From Bifidobacterium catenulatum subsp. kashiwanohense JCM 15439 = DSM 21854 (GTDB taxonomy: Bacteria > Actinomycetota > Actinomycetes > Actinomycetales > Bifidobacteriaceae), in contig NZ_AP012327.1 of assembly GCF_001042615.1 (NCBI RefSeq), positions 1,054,001 to 1,118,000 of the forward strand: a stretch of 64,000 nucleotides of DNA, written 5' to 3'. Position 1 is the stretch's first letter; each line of letters opens with the position of its first letter. Below the pieces are notes generated by a model. That model was given only the letters and a program-made list of their open reading frames with translations. It ran no database searches and was not told the origin of the DNA. The position numbers and the translations under genes were made by a program. This document shows positions 29,344-38,552 of the stretch, one piece after another.

Positions 29344-31125
29344 TTAAAGTAATTGTAAAAATGCGGGCTGAATACTGTCGATAATATCGCTGGCGATGAT
29401 TGGATGGCCGATTTCTCCGAAATGCTGCTTTTTGGAATGACCGTAGATTTGCGGACGATGCCATCCGCGCTGTTCGGATTGCGATGCGATTGCTCCCGCA
29501 AGACCATGCATGTAGGCGCCGGCAGCCACGACCTCGGGAACCAATGCCGGATCCTTAGCAAGCATGTCGTCCTGCTGCGCGAGCAGGGCTCCCAACATGC
29601 CGGCGAGCACGTCACCCGATCCTGCGGTAGACATCCATGCCGGTGCGCGACCGGAAAGAATCACACGCTCATTACTCTCGCCATCAGCGCCCACCACCAT
29701 GGTCACCGCGCCCTTCAGTAGCACGGTCGCACCGGTCAGCTCACGGAGTTTGCGGGCGCAGGCAAGCGGCTGCGCCCGCACCTCGTCGACACCGACTTCG
29801 TTTTTGCCCAGCCGAGTCAGCATGCGGGCCAGCTCTCCGGCGTGCGGGGTGACGACCACCTGAGGCGGCACCTTATCTGGTAGTAAATCCAAGGCTCCGG
29901 CGTCCACCACGATTGGTGGCATATCCAGTGCGCTCGCATGCCTGGCGTCGGCATCGTCGCCAAGGTCGGTTTCTTGCGGCAGTGCATAGTGCTTCAGCAG
30001 CGCGGCTATGGTTTTGCGCTGGAAGTCGGAGTCGGACGCTTCGTCATCGCCTGTGGGAACGCCGGAGCCAACCACCCACGATTGGACGCGTCCCTTGCCG
30101 ATCACCGCCTCAGGCAACGAGGAAAGCACCATATCCTGCGCGCGTTGTGGGCCAAGATAACGCACCATGCCTGTGTTGGTTCGTGCGGCGGCAACGGAAG
30201 ACAACACGGCCGCACCTAGGTAACGTGCGGAACCTGTCACTAAGCCGACCACTCCGCGTGAATATTTGCCGTCCGAAAGCTGCGGCAGACGGATCGAATC
30301 CGTTACGAAATCGCCGTCCGTCATTTCGGTCGCGGGAACGCAATCATCGATATCGAAACCGAAATCGACCAAAGTGAGGTGTCCGCATGCATACGAGGCG
30401 GGCGGCACCATCGCGCACGGCTTCATCGCGCCGAATGTTACTGTAACGTCGGCCGGAATATACGGTCCCGGCAGCGAACCATCATTCACGCCAACGCCGG
30501 ACGGTGTGTCGATTGCCACGACAAGCGGCAGATCGGAGGAGGGTTCATTGTTCGGCAAGGCGGGCCTGTCGGGTAGTTCGCCATCGAATCCCAAGGAGGA
30601 TGCGATGGCGCCTGCGATGCCACGCAACGCGCCGCTTACGCCAATGCCGGTCATCGCGTCGATGATCACATGGGAACCTTGGGCGTACTCTACTGCGGCC
30701 TGCAGCCGTTCTCCGGCTTCCCCTGCGGAGAAGCCCGTGGTGCATCCGGGGATTTCGGCGGCGGGGTCGAGTGCGAGAACGCGGCCTCCGGCGTGCGCGA
30801 ACGCGCTGAAAGCCTCCTCGTGCAGGGAGCGGCCCACGGCGATCGCAGTAACGTGCGCGCCTTCGTTCGCTAATTCCGCGCCGGCGTACAGGCCGTCGCC
30901 GCCATTGTCTCCCGCGCCCACAAGCAGGGTCACGCGCGCATCTTCGATGGTGAGATCCTCGTCGTCGAGCAGCGTCATGGTCACGTGGGCCGCTGCCGAG
31001 GCGGCCATGCGCATTAGCGGCACGCCGTCGTCAAGCAGCGGACGTTCCATGTCGCGCACGGTATCGGAGTCGTAGGCACTGTACAGCAGTGTTTGCAAAC
31101 GGTCGGCGTCGTCGGCGATGTTCAT
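29344..31125 (-). CDS. nnrD: Bifunctional NAD(P)H-hydrate epimerase / ADP-dependent dehydratase
   Basis: A 593-residue fusion that repairs hydrated NADH and NADPH. The N-terminal half (about 1-260) is the epimerase domain with GAGDNGGDGLYAG. The C-terminal half (about 280-593) is the ribokinase-like dehydratase, with VVDAGAL, VVTPHAGELARML and the catalytic GSGDVLAGMLGAL. The start at 31125 follows AGGAAGGGA. Both halves look intact. It is divergent from the ABC ATPase gene to its right, with 92 bases between. Confidence 0.93.
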   Translation of the reverse strand: MNIADDADRLQTLLYSAYDSDTVRDMERPLLDDGVPLMRMAASAAAHVTMTLLDDEDLTIEDARVTLLVGAGDNGGDGLYAGAELANEGAHVTAIAVGRSLHEEAFSAFAHAGGRVLALDPAAEIPGCTTGFSAGEAGERLQAAVEYAQGSHVIIDAMTGIGVSGALRGIAGAIASSLGFDGELPDRPALPNNEPSSDLPLVVAIDTPSGVGVNDGSLPGPYIPADVTVTFGAMKPCAMVPPASYACGHLTLVDFGFDIDDCVPATEMTDGDFVTDSIRLPQLSDGKYSRGVVGLVTGSARYLGAAVLSSVAAARTNTGMVRYLGPQRAQDMVLSSLPEAVIGKGRVQSWVVGSGVPTGDDEASDSDFQRKTIAALLKHYALPQETDLGDDADARHASALDMPPIVVDAGALDLLPDKVPPQVVVTPHAGELARMLTRLGKNEVGVDEVRAQPLACARKLRELTGATVLLKGAVTMVVGADGESNERVILSGRAPAWMSTAGSGDVLAGMLGALLAQQDDMLAKDPALVPEVVAAGAYMHGLAGAIASQSEQRGWHRPQIYGHSKKQHFGEIGHPIIASDIIDSIQPAFLQLL

Positions 31126-31217
31126 AACGTTCCCTTCCTCGTCGTTTATGAGCAACAATCCCTACTGTAGTCGTAATATTGGGAGTCAGGGATTTTCGGC
31201 GTGGAATGGAGACCAAA

Positions 31218-31919
31218 ATGGCATATATCGAAATGCGGCACAGTTACAAGCGTTACCAAATGGGTTCTACCACCATCACCGCGAACGATGATGTGAGCTT
31301 CGGCATTGAAAAGGGCGAACTGGCCATCATTCTGGGCGCGTCGGGCGCAGGCAAGTCGACGGTACTCAACATTCTGGGCGGCATGGACACGAATTCCGAA
31401 GGCAGCGTGGTCATCGACGGGCGCGACATTTCCAACTACTCTCCGAAACAGTTGACGGCCTACCGTAGAACGGATATCGGTTTCGTGTTCCAGTTCTACA
31501 ATCTAGTGGCGAATTTGACCGCGAAGGAAAACGTCGAACTCGCCTCGCAGATCGTTTCCGACGCGCAGGATGCCGTCAAAGTGTTGGAAGACGTCGGTCT
31601 CGGCGATCGTGTCGACAATTTTCCCGCGCAGCTTTCCGGCGGTGAACAGCAGCGCGTGGCCATCGCCCGAGCCGTTGCGAAGAATCCGAAGATCCTGCTG
31701 TGCGACGAGCCGACAGGCGCGTTGGACTACAACACCGGCAAGCAGGTGCTGCAGATTCTGCAGGACATGAGCCGTAAGAAAGGCGCAACCGTGGTGATCG
31801 TGACCCACAATTCGGCGATCGCGCCGATTGCGGACCGTGTGATCCGCATGCATGATGGCAAGGTCACTGCCGTCGATGTCAACGAGCATCCGATGGGCAT
31901 CGCGGAACTTGAATGGTGA
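31218..31919 (+). CDS. Orphan LolD/MacB-type ABC ATPase
   Basis: A 233-residue ATPase: Walker [10 protein letters not shown], signature [10 protein letters not shown], Walker [13 protein letters not shown], switch HN in VIVTHNS. This branch normally works with FtsX-like permeases in export or mechanotransmission complexes (MacB, LolCDE, bacitracin exporters). No permease is adjacent; tRNA genes follow. The ATG at 31218 is chosen by family alignment; an in-frame ATG at 31206 is possible, and no strong ribosome-binding site is visible for either. Confidence 0.9.
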   Translation: MAYIEMRHSYKRYQMGSTTITANDDVSFGIEKGELAIILGASGAGKSTVLNILGGMDTNSEGSVVIDGRDISNYSPKQLTAYRRTDIGFVFQFYNLVANLTAKENVELASQIVSDAQDAVKVLEDVGLGDRVDNFPAQLSGGEQQRVAIARAVAKNPKILLCDEPTGALDYNTGKQVLQILQDMSRKKGATVVIVTHNSAIAPIADRVIRMHDGKVTAVDVNEHPMGIAELEW

Positions 31920-31947
31920 TATCGCGACACGCGGTGCGACACTCGAT

Positions 31948-31975
31948 TTGCGAAGACGTGTGAAGCGTGTAATAT
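31948..31975 (+). promoter_or_regulatory. Promoter of the tandem tRNA-Asn genes
   Basis: TTGCGA (31948-31953), a 16-base spacer, TAATAT (31970-31975), about 40 bases upstream of the first tRNA. The third tRNA-Asn gene has the same layout and a similar CTTGTGCAC stretch after its -10 box. Confidence 0.7.
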
Positions 31976-32017
31976 ATGTGACTTGTGCACGGAAGCAATT
32001 CCGTACAGGAAGCACAT

Positions 32018-32090
<73 letters not shown>

Positions 32091-32148
32091 CGCAGTTTTA
32101 GGTGTTTTCTGATTTTTTCGGAAAAGACTTTTAAAACGGGAAAGACAT

Positions 32149-32221
<73 letters not shown>

Positions 32222-32257
32222 CCATATGGAAGCCCTTGGAAATCAAGGGCTTCTTTG

Positions 32258-32635
32258 TTACTCTAATGAGTCAAGCACGTCGTCGATCAGCGTACGCTCG
32301 TGCGACCCATCGGCTTTGAGTCGAGGGAAGCGTCGCAAGACGTTGGCGGGACTCGCGCCGGCCGCACGCGCTACATTCGATTTCGATTCGCCATGGGCCA
32401 AAGCCGTTTCTGCAAGACGATCCACCAGCGAGTCCGACACCTTGCGAAGCTGCTCGGCAACCCACAGCTGCGCCAGCTCGGGGGAGAGAGCGTAATCTTC
32501 CTGCAATTCGCTTGATGCTTCCTGCACGGCCGCCCACAGCACCATAAAAGGCTTCTGATAGTAGGTGATCCGATCGTAATCGGACTCGCCTTCCAGCTGC
32601 TGCAACGCTTTGCGCTGTGACGTGTTATCGCTCAT
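32258..32635 (-). CDS. Small helix-turn-helix protein of unknown function
   Basis: A 125-residue protein whose C-terminal third resembles a helix-turn-helix: HGESKSNVARAAGASPANVL at residues ~88-107. The N-terminal part is acidic and helical without a recognisable domain. ATG at 32635 or 9 bases upstream at 32644 could start it; neither has a strong ribosome-binding site. It lies convergent to the tRNA-Asn pair. DNA binding is an inference from the motif alone. Confidence 0.65.
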   Translation of the reverse strand: MSDNTSQRKALQQLEGESDYDRITYYQKPFMVLWAAVQEASSELQEDYALSPELAQLWVAEQLRKVSDSLVDRLAETALAHGESKSNVARAAGASPANVLRRFPRLKADGSHERTLIDDVLDSLE

Positions 32636-32669
32636 GCGTTCCATCGTATGTCGCGACATGCCCGGAGAC

Positions 32670-32716
32670 TGTGGATAACTCATCCTCCGACCACAGGGCC
32701 GTTTCGGCTGGACAAT
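32670..32716. repeat. Shared upstream element, copy 1 (other copy before comEA), with DnaA-box sequence
   Basis: Begins with TGTGGATAACT (32670-32680), the complement of the DnaA box TTATCCACA, followed by a block ending CTGGACA at 32715. The copy at 55879-55926 is the same apart from a 2-base insertion, one extra G and one substitution. Here it lies between divergent genes, 95 bases before the M23 peptidase. Confidence 0.75.
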
Positions 32717-32809
32717 CCAATCACATACTGTCATGCTGGCAATTCACCGCCGCGCAACGCAACAAATCAACAAAGCGACACAGCAATGCAGCAACGCGAA
32801 GGAGCCATC

Positions 32810-33421
32810 ATGAACGAACATGAATATCGTCAACGAATCCGACGAAGCAGAATAGTCCAGGAGGAAAAGAAACGCATCCGCCAGCAGCTGCGCCAAATCA
32901 TGATCGTATGCGCGTTGGCGTGCGTCATACTGCTCGTGTGCTGTCTATGGTCGGCTGAACCGACATATGCGAACACGAATTCGGGCGACACGTCCGAATC
33001 CTGCGTAGCCCTGATGCGATGGCCGTTGAACGGCGCGCAGGTAGTTGGCAAGTATGACGCGCCGAAACAACAGTGGCTTCCAGGGCATCGGGGCGTCGAC
33101 TTGCTCGCCGACCAACAGGAAGCCGTCGTCGCACCTGCAGACGGCGTGATCGCCTTCAGTGGCAGCGTGGGAGGCAAAGCCGTGGTCACCATACGGCATG
33201 GAGGCAGCCTTTCCGGACTGACCTCGACGTTCGAACCAGCCAAGACGGAACGCGATGTCGGCGCACATGTTGCGCAAGGGGAGCGTTTCGCGCGTGTGGA
33301 GGGCGAATCCGACCATTGCGACGATCAGTGCCTGCATTGGGGAATCAAATCGGAAGGACGACAATATACCGATCCGGAAAGCAAAACCCGTACGGTGCGA
33401 ATCGGATTGAAAGTCCTGTGA
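32810..33421 (+). CDS. Membrane-anchored M23-family peptidase-like protein
   Basis: A 203-residue protein with a basic cytoplasmic N-terminus (residues 1-28), one membrane segment (about 29-48) and an extracytoplasmic M23 domain. GHRGVDLLA supplies the first zinc ligands and CLHWGIK the last histidine; the usual HxH is CLH here, as in many actinobacterial relatives. The family cleaves peptidoglycan cross-bridges, although some members are inactive scaffolds. GAAGGAG lies 5 bases before the ATG. The shared repeat upstream links it with comEA. Confidence 0.87.
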   Translation: MNEHEYRQRIRRSRIVQEEKKRIRQQLRQIMIVCALACVILLVCCLWSAEPTYANTNSGDTSESCVALMRWPLNGAQVVGKYDAPKQQWLPGHRGVDLLADQQEAVVAPADGVIAFSGSVGGKAVVTIRHGGSLSGLTSTFEPAKTERDVGAHVAQGERFARVEGESDHCDDQCLHWGIKSEGRQYTDPESKTRTVRIGLKVL

Positions 33422-33425
33422 AACA

Positions 33426-33434
33426 GGGGGGGGG
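33426..33434. repeat. Poly-G tract (9 G) before the acyl-CoA ligase gene
   Basis: Nine consecutive G follow the M23 gene stop by four bases and lie about 105 bases before the acyl-CoA ligase start. Homopolymers of this length are prone to slippage; no gene is frameshifted by it here. Confidence 0.7.
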
Positions 33435-33539
33435 CGACAGAACCATCGATTTTGTCCATACGTCGTGGCCTCGCCGAAAAAAGTGAAGCTCTCAGGCTAT
33501 GATGCTGCATGTACGACGATTACGCAGGGGAGAAATGCC

Positions 33540-35354
33540 ATGTACAAGGAATACACGCGGCCTTTGGAACAGCATATTGACACAGACAAAAATATTTTCT
33601 CGGTGCTTGAGGAACGAGTGAACCGTACTCCGAACGATTCCTTGGTGGAATACAAGAATGAGCATGGCGAGTGGGCGTCGTTCAGCGCCACCGAGTTTCG
33701 AGACAAGGTCATCGCCATCGCCAAAGGCCTGATTGCCCAGGGCATCATGCCTGGTGACTCGGTGTCCATCATCTCTCACACCTGCTGGCAGTGGACTGCG
33801 CTTGACGTGGCGATCATGTCGATTGGCGCGCTCACCGTCCCCGTATACGAGACGAATTCGCCTGCGCAGGTTAAAATGATCTTCAACGATGCCAACGTCA
33901 AAATGGCGTTCGCTGAAGATGACGCGCAACGCGACAAGATCGAATCCATCAGAAGCGAATGCTCCAATCTTGGCGACATCTATGTCATCGGGCTTGACGC
34001 GATTGACACGATGATCGAATACGGTCATGCCGTGTCCGACGCCGAATTCCAAGAGCGCGAACATGCGGTCAAAGGCTCGGACCTCGCCACCATCGTGTAC
34101 ACCTCCGGTTCCACCGGCACGCCGAAAGGCATTGAGCTCACCCACTCCAATTTCGTGTTCATCACCTATTCCGGCATCAACTCCATGCCTGATATCGCGA
34201 TGAAGCCGAACCGTCGTCTGCTGCTGTTCCTTCCGTTGGCACATGTGTTCGCCCGCTACATGCAGTTCTTCTGCTTCGCCGGCAATGTTTCGCTTGGTCT
34301 GTCCGGCAACCTGAAGACGATCCTGGCTGATCTCAAGGCGTTCAAGCCGACGTTCATCCTTGCCGTGCCGCGTATCTTCGAAAAGATTTACAATGCGGCG
34401 TCGCAGAAGGCCGGCACCGGCCTCAAAGGACGTATTTTCGCAGGTGCCACACAGACGGCGCGCGGTTGGTCGCACGCACAGCAGTCAGGCGAAGACATTC
34501 CGGTTGTCTTGAATCTCAAGCATGCGTTGTACAACAAGCTGGTGTACTCCTCGATCATGGACGTGTTCGGCGGTCATGTGGAATACGCGGTTTCCGGAGG
34601 CGCTCCGCTTGATTCATCCATCGCGCATTTCTTCAATGGCATCGGACTACCGCTGCTGGAAGGCTACGGCATGACCGAAACCTGCGCTCCGTCAAGCGTC
34701 AATCCGACCTCCGGATACAGGATTGGCACCATCGGACTGCCACTGCAGGGCGTGACCATGGGCGTCGACGAGGAAGGCGAACTGTGCATCAAGAGCCCGG
34801 CCGTATGCGCCGGCTACCACAACAATCCCGACGTCACCGGGCAGCAGATCGTCAACGGGTGGCTGCATACCGGTGATCTTGGTTCCATCGACGACGAAGG
34901 CTTCGTCTCTATCGTCGGACGTAAGAAGGACCTCATCATCACCGCCGGCGGCAAGAACGTCTCCCCATGCGAAATGGAGGCATCGATCATGACGTCGCCC
35001 GTGGTGAGCCAATGCGTGATGATCGGCGACCGCAAGCCGTTCATAGCGGCCATCATTTCGTTGGATCTTGGCGAAACGAACGCATGGCTTGCGTCGAAGG
35101 GCGCGGAATACGCGGCATCCCTCGAGGAGGCCTCCCGCAATCCGATCGTGCGCGCCGAAGTGGAACGTGCCGTCAACAAAGCCAACGAGCTCGCATCCCG
35201 TGCCGAATCAATCCGTAAGTTCGAAATCGTGCCGGACGAGTTCACCGAAGAAAACGGCTTGGTCACGCCGAGCATGAAGGCACGCCGTCAGGCGGTGGTT
35301 GACCATTACCGTACGCTGATCGACACCGTCATCTACGTTCCGAAGAACAAGTAA
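33540..35354 (+). CDS. fadD: Long-chain fatty-acid--CoA ligase (AMP-forming)
   Basis: A 604-residue adenylate-forming enzyme that activates fatty acids to acyl-CoA. IVYTSGSTGTPKGIELTH is the AMP/ATP loop, EGYGMTETCAPS the adenine-binding motif, and HTGDLGSIDDEGFVSIVGRKK the hinge region with its lysine. It belongs to the FadD15/ACSL branch. Bifidobacteria lack beta-oxidation, so a role in phospholipid acyl recycling is more likely than degradation. The ATG at 33540 follows AGGGGAG. A terminator closes the gene. Confidence 0.92.
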   Translation: MYKEYTRPLEQHIDTDKNIFSVLEERVNRTPNDSLVEYKNEHGEWASFSATEFRDKVIAIAKGLIAQGIMPGDSVSIISHTCWQWTALDVAIMSIGALTVPVYETNSPAQVKMIFNDANVKMAFAEDDAQRDKIESIRSECSNLGDIYVIGLDAIDTMIEYGHAVSDAEFQEREHAVKGSDLATIVYTSGSTGTPKGIELTHSNFVFITYSGINSMPDIAMKPNRRLLLFLPLAHVFARYMQFFCFAGNVSLGLSGNLKTILADLKAFKPTFILAVPRIFEKIYNAASQKAGTGLKGRIFAGATQTARGWSHAQQSGEDIPVVLNLKHALYNKLVYSSIMDVFGGHVEYAVSGGAPLDSSIAHFFNGIGLPLLEGYGMTETCAPSSVNPTSGYRIGTIGLPLQGVTMGVDEEGELCIKSPAVCAGYHNNPDVTGQQIVNGWLHTGDLGSIDDEGFVSIVGRKKDLIITAGGKNVSPCEMEASIMTSPVVSQCVMIGDRKPFIAAIISLDLGETNAWLASKGAEYAASLEEASRNPIVRAEVERAVNKANELASRAESIRKFEIVPDEFTEENGLVTPSMKARRQAVVDHYRTLIDTVIYVPKNK

Positions 35355-35396
35355 AATGCGATGATCAGCGGTAGGAACGCGCCGGCCTCAACATAA

Positions 35397-35445
35397 AAAA
35401 GATGGCTTCCGTCACAGCGGTTCGACGGAAGCCATCTTTTTCTAT
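35397..35445. terminator. Bidirectional terminator after the acyl-CoA ligase
   Basis: A 17-bp inverted repeat (35397-35413 with 35424-35440) bounded by A-run and T-run, between two convergent genes. Confidence 0.88.
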
Positions 35446-35495
35446 CTCTTGTCGGATTTCCTATGCCTGATAATCCGGATTACCTTGTTGCCGGT

Positions 35496-37028
35496 TTACA
35501 AGCCTGCTTCGGCGAGCGAGATATATCCCGGTTCGATCAGTGTTTTCTTCAGATTGCTGGCGCTGACCGCAAGCGCTTCTTCTTGGATGGTCGGCACTTT
35601 CTTGTTTTCCATGGCGACGGATGAGACGAACGTCAGCTTCGCAAGCTTGCCCGACGTGTTAAGCTGCACGCAGGTCTGTGCGATGTCGGATGCCAAGGTC
35701 TTGCGATTTTCCAAAGCGGTCATCCACTGTTTGCCGTTCACGATATTCGGTATGGAGCTGACGTAGGCGCCGTAACCAGTGATGATCGGCCATTGCGAGT
35801 TCTGCTCGTCAAGGGAATCGCTGGTATCCTCCGTATCGGAATCGCCGTCATCGGATTCAGGCGCCTGCGCAGGATCGGGAACGGACTGTTTTTTCAAGTC
35901 TTTCTTGCCGGTGATATTGTCTACGATGCCGGAAATGGTGATGGATGGGTTGATGTCGGCTGCCGAACCGGTGTATCCAAGATCATTGAGCTCTTCGGAA
36001 ACATAACCGGCCACATAATCATTGCAGGAGATGATACCGTCGATGCGGGTATGACGCGATGTGTCCTTGTCCATGCCAAGACGTTCGGCGAGCGTGGATT
36101 TGACCCGCTCGCTTTTCGCCGCATCGAACGCCACAGACACCCAATCGGATTCCGTGCTCGACGAGGTCAGCGTGCCGGACGGGGAAACGACCTTCCCGTC
36201 TTTGAAATACGGTCCAAGCACCGACCAAATACCTTTGAACACGTCTTGCGCGAAAGTCGCGTCTGCTGTGTCACCGCTTTCATCGGCGGCATCGTAGGGG
36301 AGTAGCACTTCGATATGCTTCGGATTGTCGGAGCTGGTTTTATCGAGTTCAAGCTTGCTGACCAGCTGCTTGGCCTGCAGTTGGCCGACTTGCTCGGCCG
36401 TGGTCATCGGTGCGTACACATCCGGAGTGAAACCCTGCAGCGTGTTTGACACTAACACGACTTTCATGCCCTCGTTTTGAGCGAGCTGCAATGCGGAAAC
36501 CAAGCGTTCCGCGGATTGGGCATAGTCCTGGGCGTCTTCGTCGGAGGAGTTCCCATTCCATGTGATGGCGTGCGACGCGTAGTCTCCATACTGGCGGTCG
36601 GATTCGGTGGTGTCGGCCACCGGCGCCACTACCAGAGTGGTTTTGTCTGAGGAATCCGCATCATCGCCGGTGCCGTTGACGTGGTTCACCACATAATCCT
36701 GCACGCTTTGGCTTTGCTTGTCGAGGCTCGACGCCGTTTTGACGGTGATGTTGGAGCCTTTGACGTCGTTGTCTTTCAAAGATGAGACTATTTCCGGCAC
36801 TATTTTTTCCCACTTGCTCAAAGGCGTCTGCTGGGAGATGGTGATGCCATCCGAAGGGGTGAAGATCACCACGTTGCCGGCATCGACGGTAGTGGTGGTG
36901 CCGGTGGAGCCCGCTTCATGCGATTGCGTTTCATTGTCGGATGAGCAGGCGCCCATGGCCATGATGAGCGAGGTCGATGCCAACAGTGCGAACAGACGTT
37001 TCGTTACGGTCGTGCGGTGCAGTGTCAT
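35496..37028 (-). CDS. Divergent ChvE-like lipoprotein
   Basis: A 510-residue lipoprotein with a signal peptide ending MGAC (Cys28). The domain from about residue 50 follows the sugar-binding-protein fold. It shares landmarks with the ChvE-type protein at 5644: WSVLGPYFKDGKVVSPSG, IDGIISCNDYVAGYV and WPIITGYGAYVSSIPNIVNG correspond to WDLLQPYFEKG, the YDGITQGVA region and WPYITGQDA. It is longer because of Ser/Asp-rich inserts (about residues 125-145 and 385-415). No transport genes adjoin it, so it may be a surface receptor or feed a distant permease. Ligand unknown. Confidence 0.8.
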   Translation of the reverse strand: MTLHRTTVTKRLFALLASTSLIMAMGACSSDNETQSHEAGSTGTTTTVDAGNVVIFTPSDGITISQQTPLSKWEKIVPEIVSSLKDNDVKGSNITVKTASSLDKQSQSVQDYVVNHVNGTGDDADSSDKTTLVVAPVADTTESDRQYGDYASHAITWNGNSSDEDAQDYAQSAERLVSALQLAQNEGMKVVLVSNTLQGFTPDVYAPMTTAEQVGQLQAKQLVSKLELDKTSSDNPKHIEVLLPYDAADESGDTADATFAQDVFKGIWSVLGPYFKDGKVVSPSGTLTSSSTESDWVSVAFDAAKSERVKSTLAERLGMDKDTSRHTRIDGIISCNDYVAGYVSEELNDLGYTGSAADINPSITISGIVDNITGKKDLKKQSVPDPAQAPESDDGDSDTEDTSDSLDEQNSQWPIITGYGAYVSSIPNIVNGKQWMTALENRKTLASDIAQTCVQLNTSGKLAKLTFVSSVAMENKKVPTIQEEALAVSASNLKKTLIEPGYISLAEAGL

Positions 37029-37095
37029 GCCGTTTCCTTCATGAAAATCGAATGATGATTCCTATGCTGAGCTCTGATTGTAATATCTGGACGTC

Positions 37096-37140
37096 AAAAA
37101 GGGCTGGATATGCGTGTGAACCATACATATCCAGCCCTTT
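37096..37140 (-). terminator. Terminator of icd
   Basis: A 15-bp inverted repeat (37098-37112 with 37126-37140) with a T-run on the minus strand (complement of 37096-37100), 44 bases after the icd stop codon. Confidence 0.85.
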
Positions 37141-37184
37141 GAGCCTGCTGCTGGCCGTTCAGCCAAAGGTTATTCGGCTAAGGA

Positions 37185-38405
37185 TCATTCGGCCAGAGCC
37201 TTGGCGAGATTCTCGTCCAAAGCGTTCATGAAGCCTTCGGTGTCAAGCCAAGCCTGATCCGGACCAACGAGCATGGCGAGATCCTTGGTCATCTGGCCGC
37301 CTTCAACGGTAGACACGATGACCTTCTCCAATGTTTCGGCGAAATACTTGACTTCCGGAGTGTTATCCAAGTCGGCGCGGTGCTTGAGACCGCCGGTCCA
37401 AGCGAAAATCGATGCGATCGGATTGGTGGAGGTCTTCTCGCCCTTCTGCCAGCGGCGATAGTGGCGGGTCACAGTGCCGTGTGCGGCCTCGGCCTCGACG
37501 GTCTGGCCGTCAGGGGTCATGAGCACGGAGGTCATGAGGCCGAGAGATCCGAAGCCTTGCGCTACGGAATCGGACTGCACGTCGCCATCATAGTTCTTGC
37601 AGGCCCAAATGTAGCCGCCATGCCACTTGAGGGAGCTGGCCACCATGTCGTCGATCAGACGATGCTCATAGGTCAGGCCCGCTGCGGCGTACTTGTCTTT
37701 GTATTCGTTTTCGAACACTTCGGCGAACGTATCCTTGAACTGGCCGTCGTAGGCCTTGAGAATCGTGTTCTTGGTGGAAAGATATACCGGATAGCCGCGC
37801 ATTAGACCATAGTTAAAGCAGGCGCGGGCGAAACCACGGATGGAATCGTTCACGTTGTACTGCACCTGGGCCACGCCGCCGTCGGCGCCATAGTTGTACA
37901 CAACATGCTCGATCGGCTCGGAACCATCTTCCGGAGTGAAGGTGACGGTGAGCGTGCCTGCCCCAGGAACCTTGAAATCAGTGGCCTTATACTGGTCGCC
38001 GAACGCATGGCGGGCTACTACGATCGGCTTGGTCCAGCCGGGAACCAGGCGCGGGACGTTGCTCATCACGATCGGCTCGCGGAAAATGGTTCCGCCGAGA
38101 ATATTGCGGATGGTGCCATTGGGGGATTTCCACATCTTCTTTAGGCCGAATTCCTTGACACGTGCCTCGTCCGGTGTGATGGTGGCGCACTTTACGCCGA
38201 CATGTTCACGCTGGATGGCCTTCGCCGCGTCGACGGTCACCTGATCGTCGGTGGCATCGCGGTTTTCGATGCCGAGATCGTAATATTCGAGATCCACGTC
38301 GAGGTATGGAAGGATCAGGCGATTCTTGATGTCTTTCCAGATGACGCGGGTCATTTCGTCGCCGTCGAGTTCGACGACCTTGCCTTCGACCTTGATTTTG
38401 GCCAT
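37185..38405 (-). CDS. icd: NADP-dependent isocitrate dehydrogenase (eukaryote-like homodimer type)
   Basis: A 406-residue enzyme converting isocitrate to 2-oxoglutarate with NADPH formation. In bifidobacteria, which have an incomplete citrate cycle, it supplies 2-oxoglutarate for glutamate. [11 protein letters not shown] at the N-terminus, [19 protein letters not shown] and [10 protein letters not shown] are hallmarks of the subfamily that includes the yeast and mammalian enzymes, unlike the E. coli type. The start at 38405 follows GGAGGG. It is divergent from guaB3 across 147 bases. Confidence 0.95.
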   Translation of the reverse strand: MAKIKVEGKVVELDGDEMTRVIWKDIKNRLILPYLDVDLEYYDLGIENRDATDDQVTVDAAKAIQREHVGVKCATITPDEARVKEFGLKKMWKSPNGTIRNILGGTIFREPIVMSNVPRLVPGWTKPIVVARHAFGDQYKATDFKVPGAGTLTVTFTPEDGSEPIEHVVYNYGADGGVAQVQYNVNDSIRGFARACFNYGLMRGYPVYLSTKNTILKAYDGQFKDTFAEVFENEYKDKYAAAGLTYEHRLIDDMVASSLKWHGGYIWACKNYDGDVQSDSVAQGFGSLGLMTSVLMTPDGQTVEAEAAHGTVTRHYRRWQKGEKTSTNPIASIFAWTGGLKHRADLDNTPEVKYFAETLEKVIVSTVEGGQMTKDLAMLVGPDQAWLDTEGFMNALDENLAKALAE

Positions 38406-38552
38406 GTGTTGCCCTCCTGTCGGGATTGAAGGTGATAAACTCCTGTCTTATAACGAACGTGTTAACGATACCTGTTAATGTCCAAAAAAACTGGGCGATG
38501 GCGGGTGACACGCTCTTGCGTACTGTCATTGCTGAGCATTAGCCTTGAGAAC

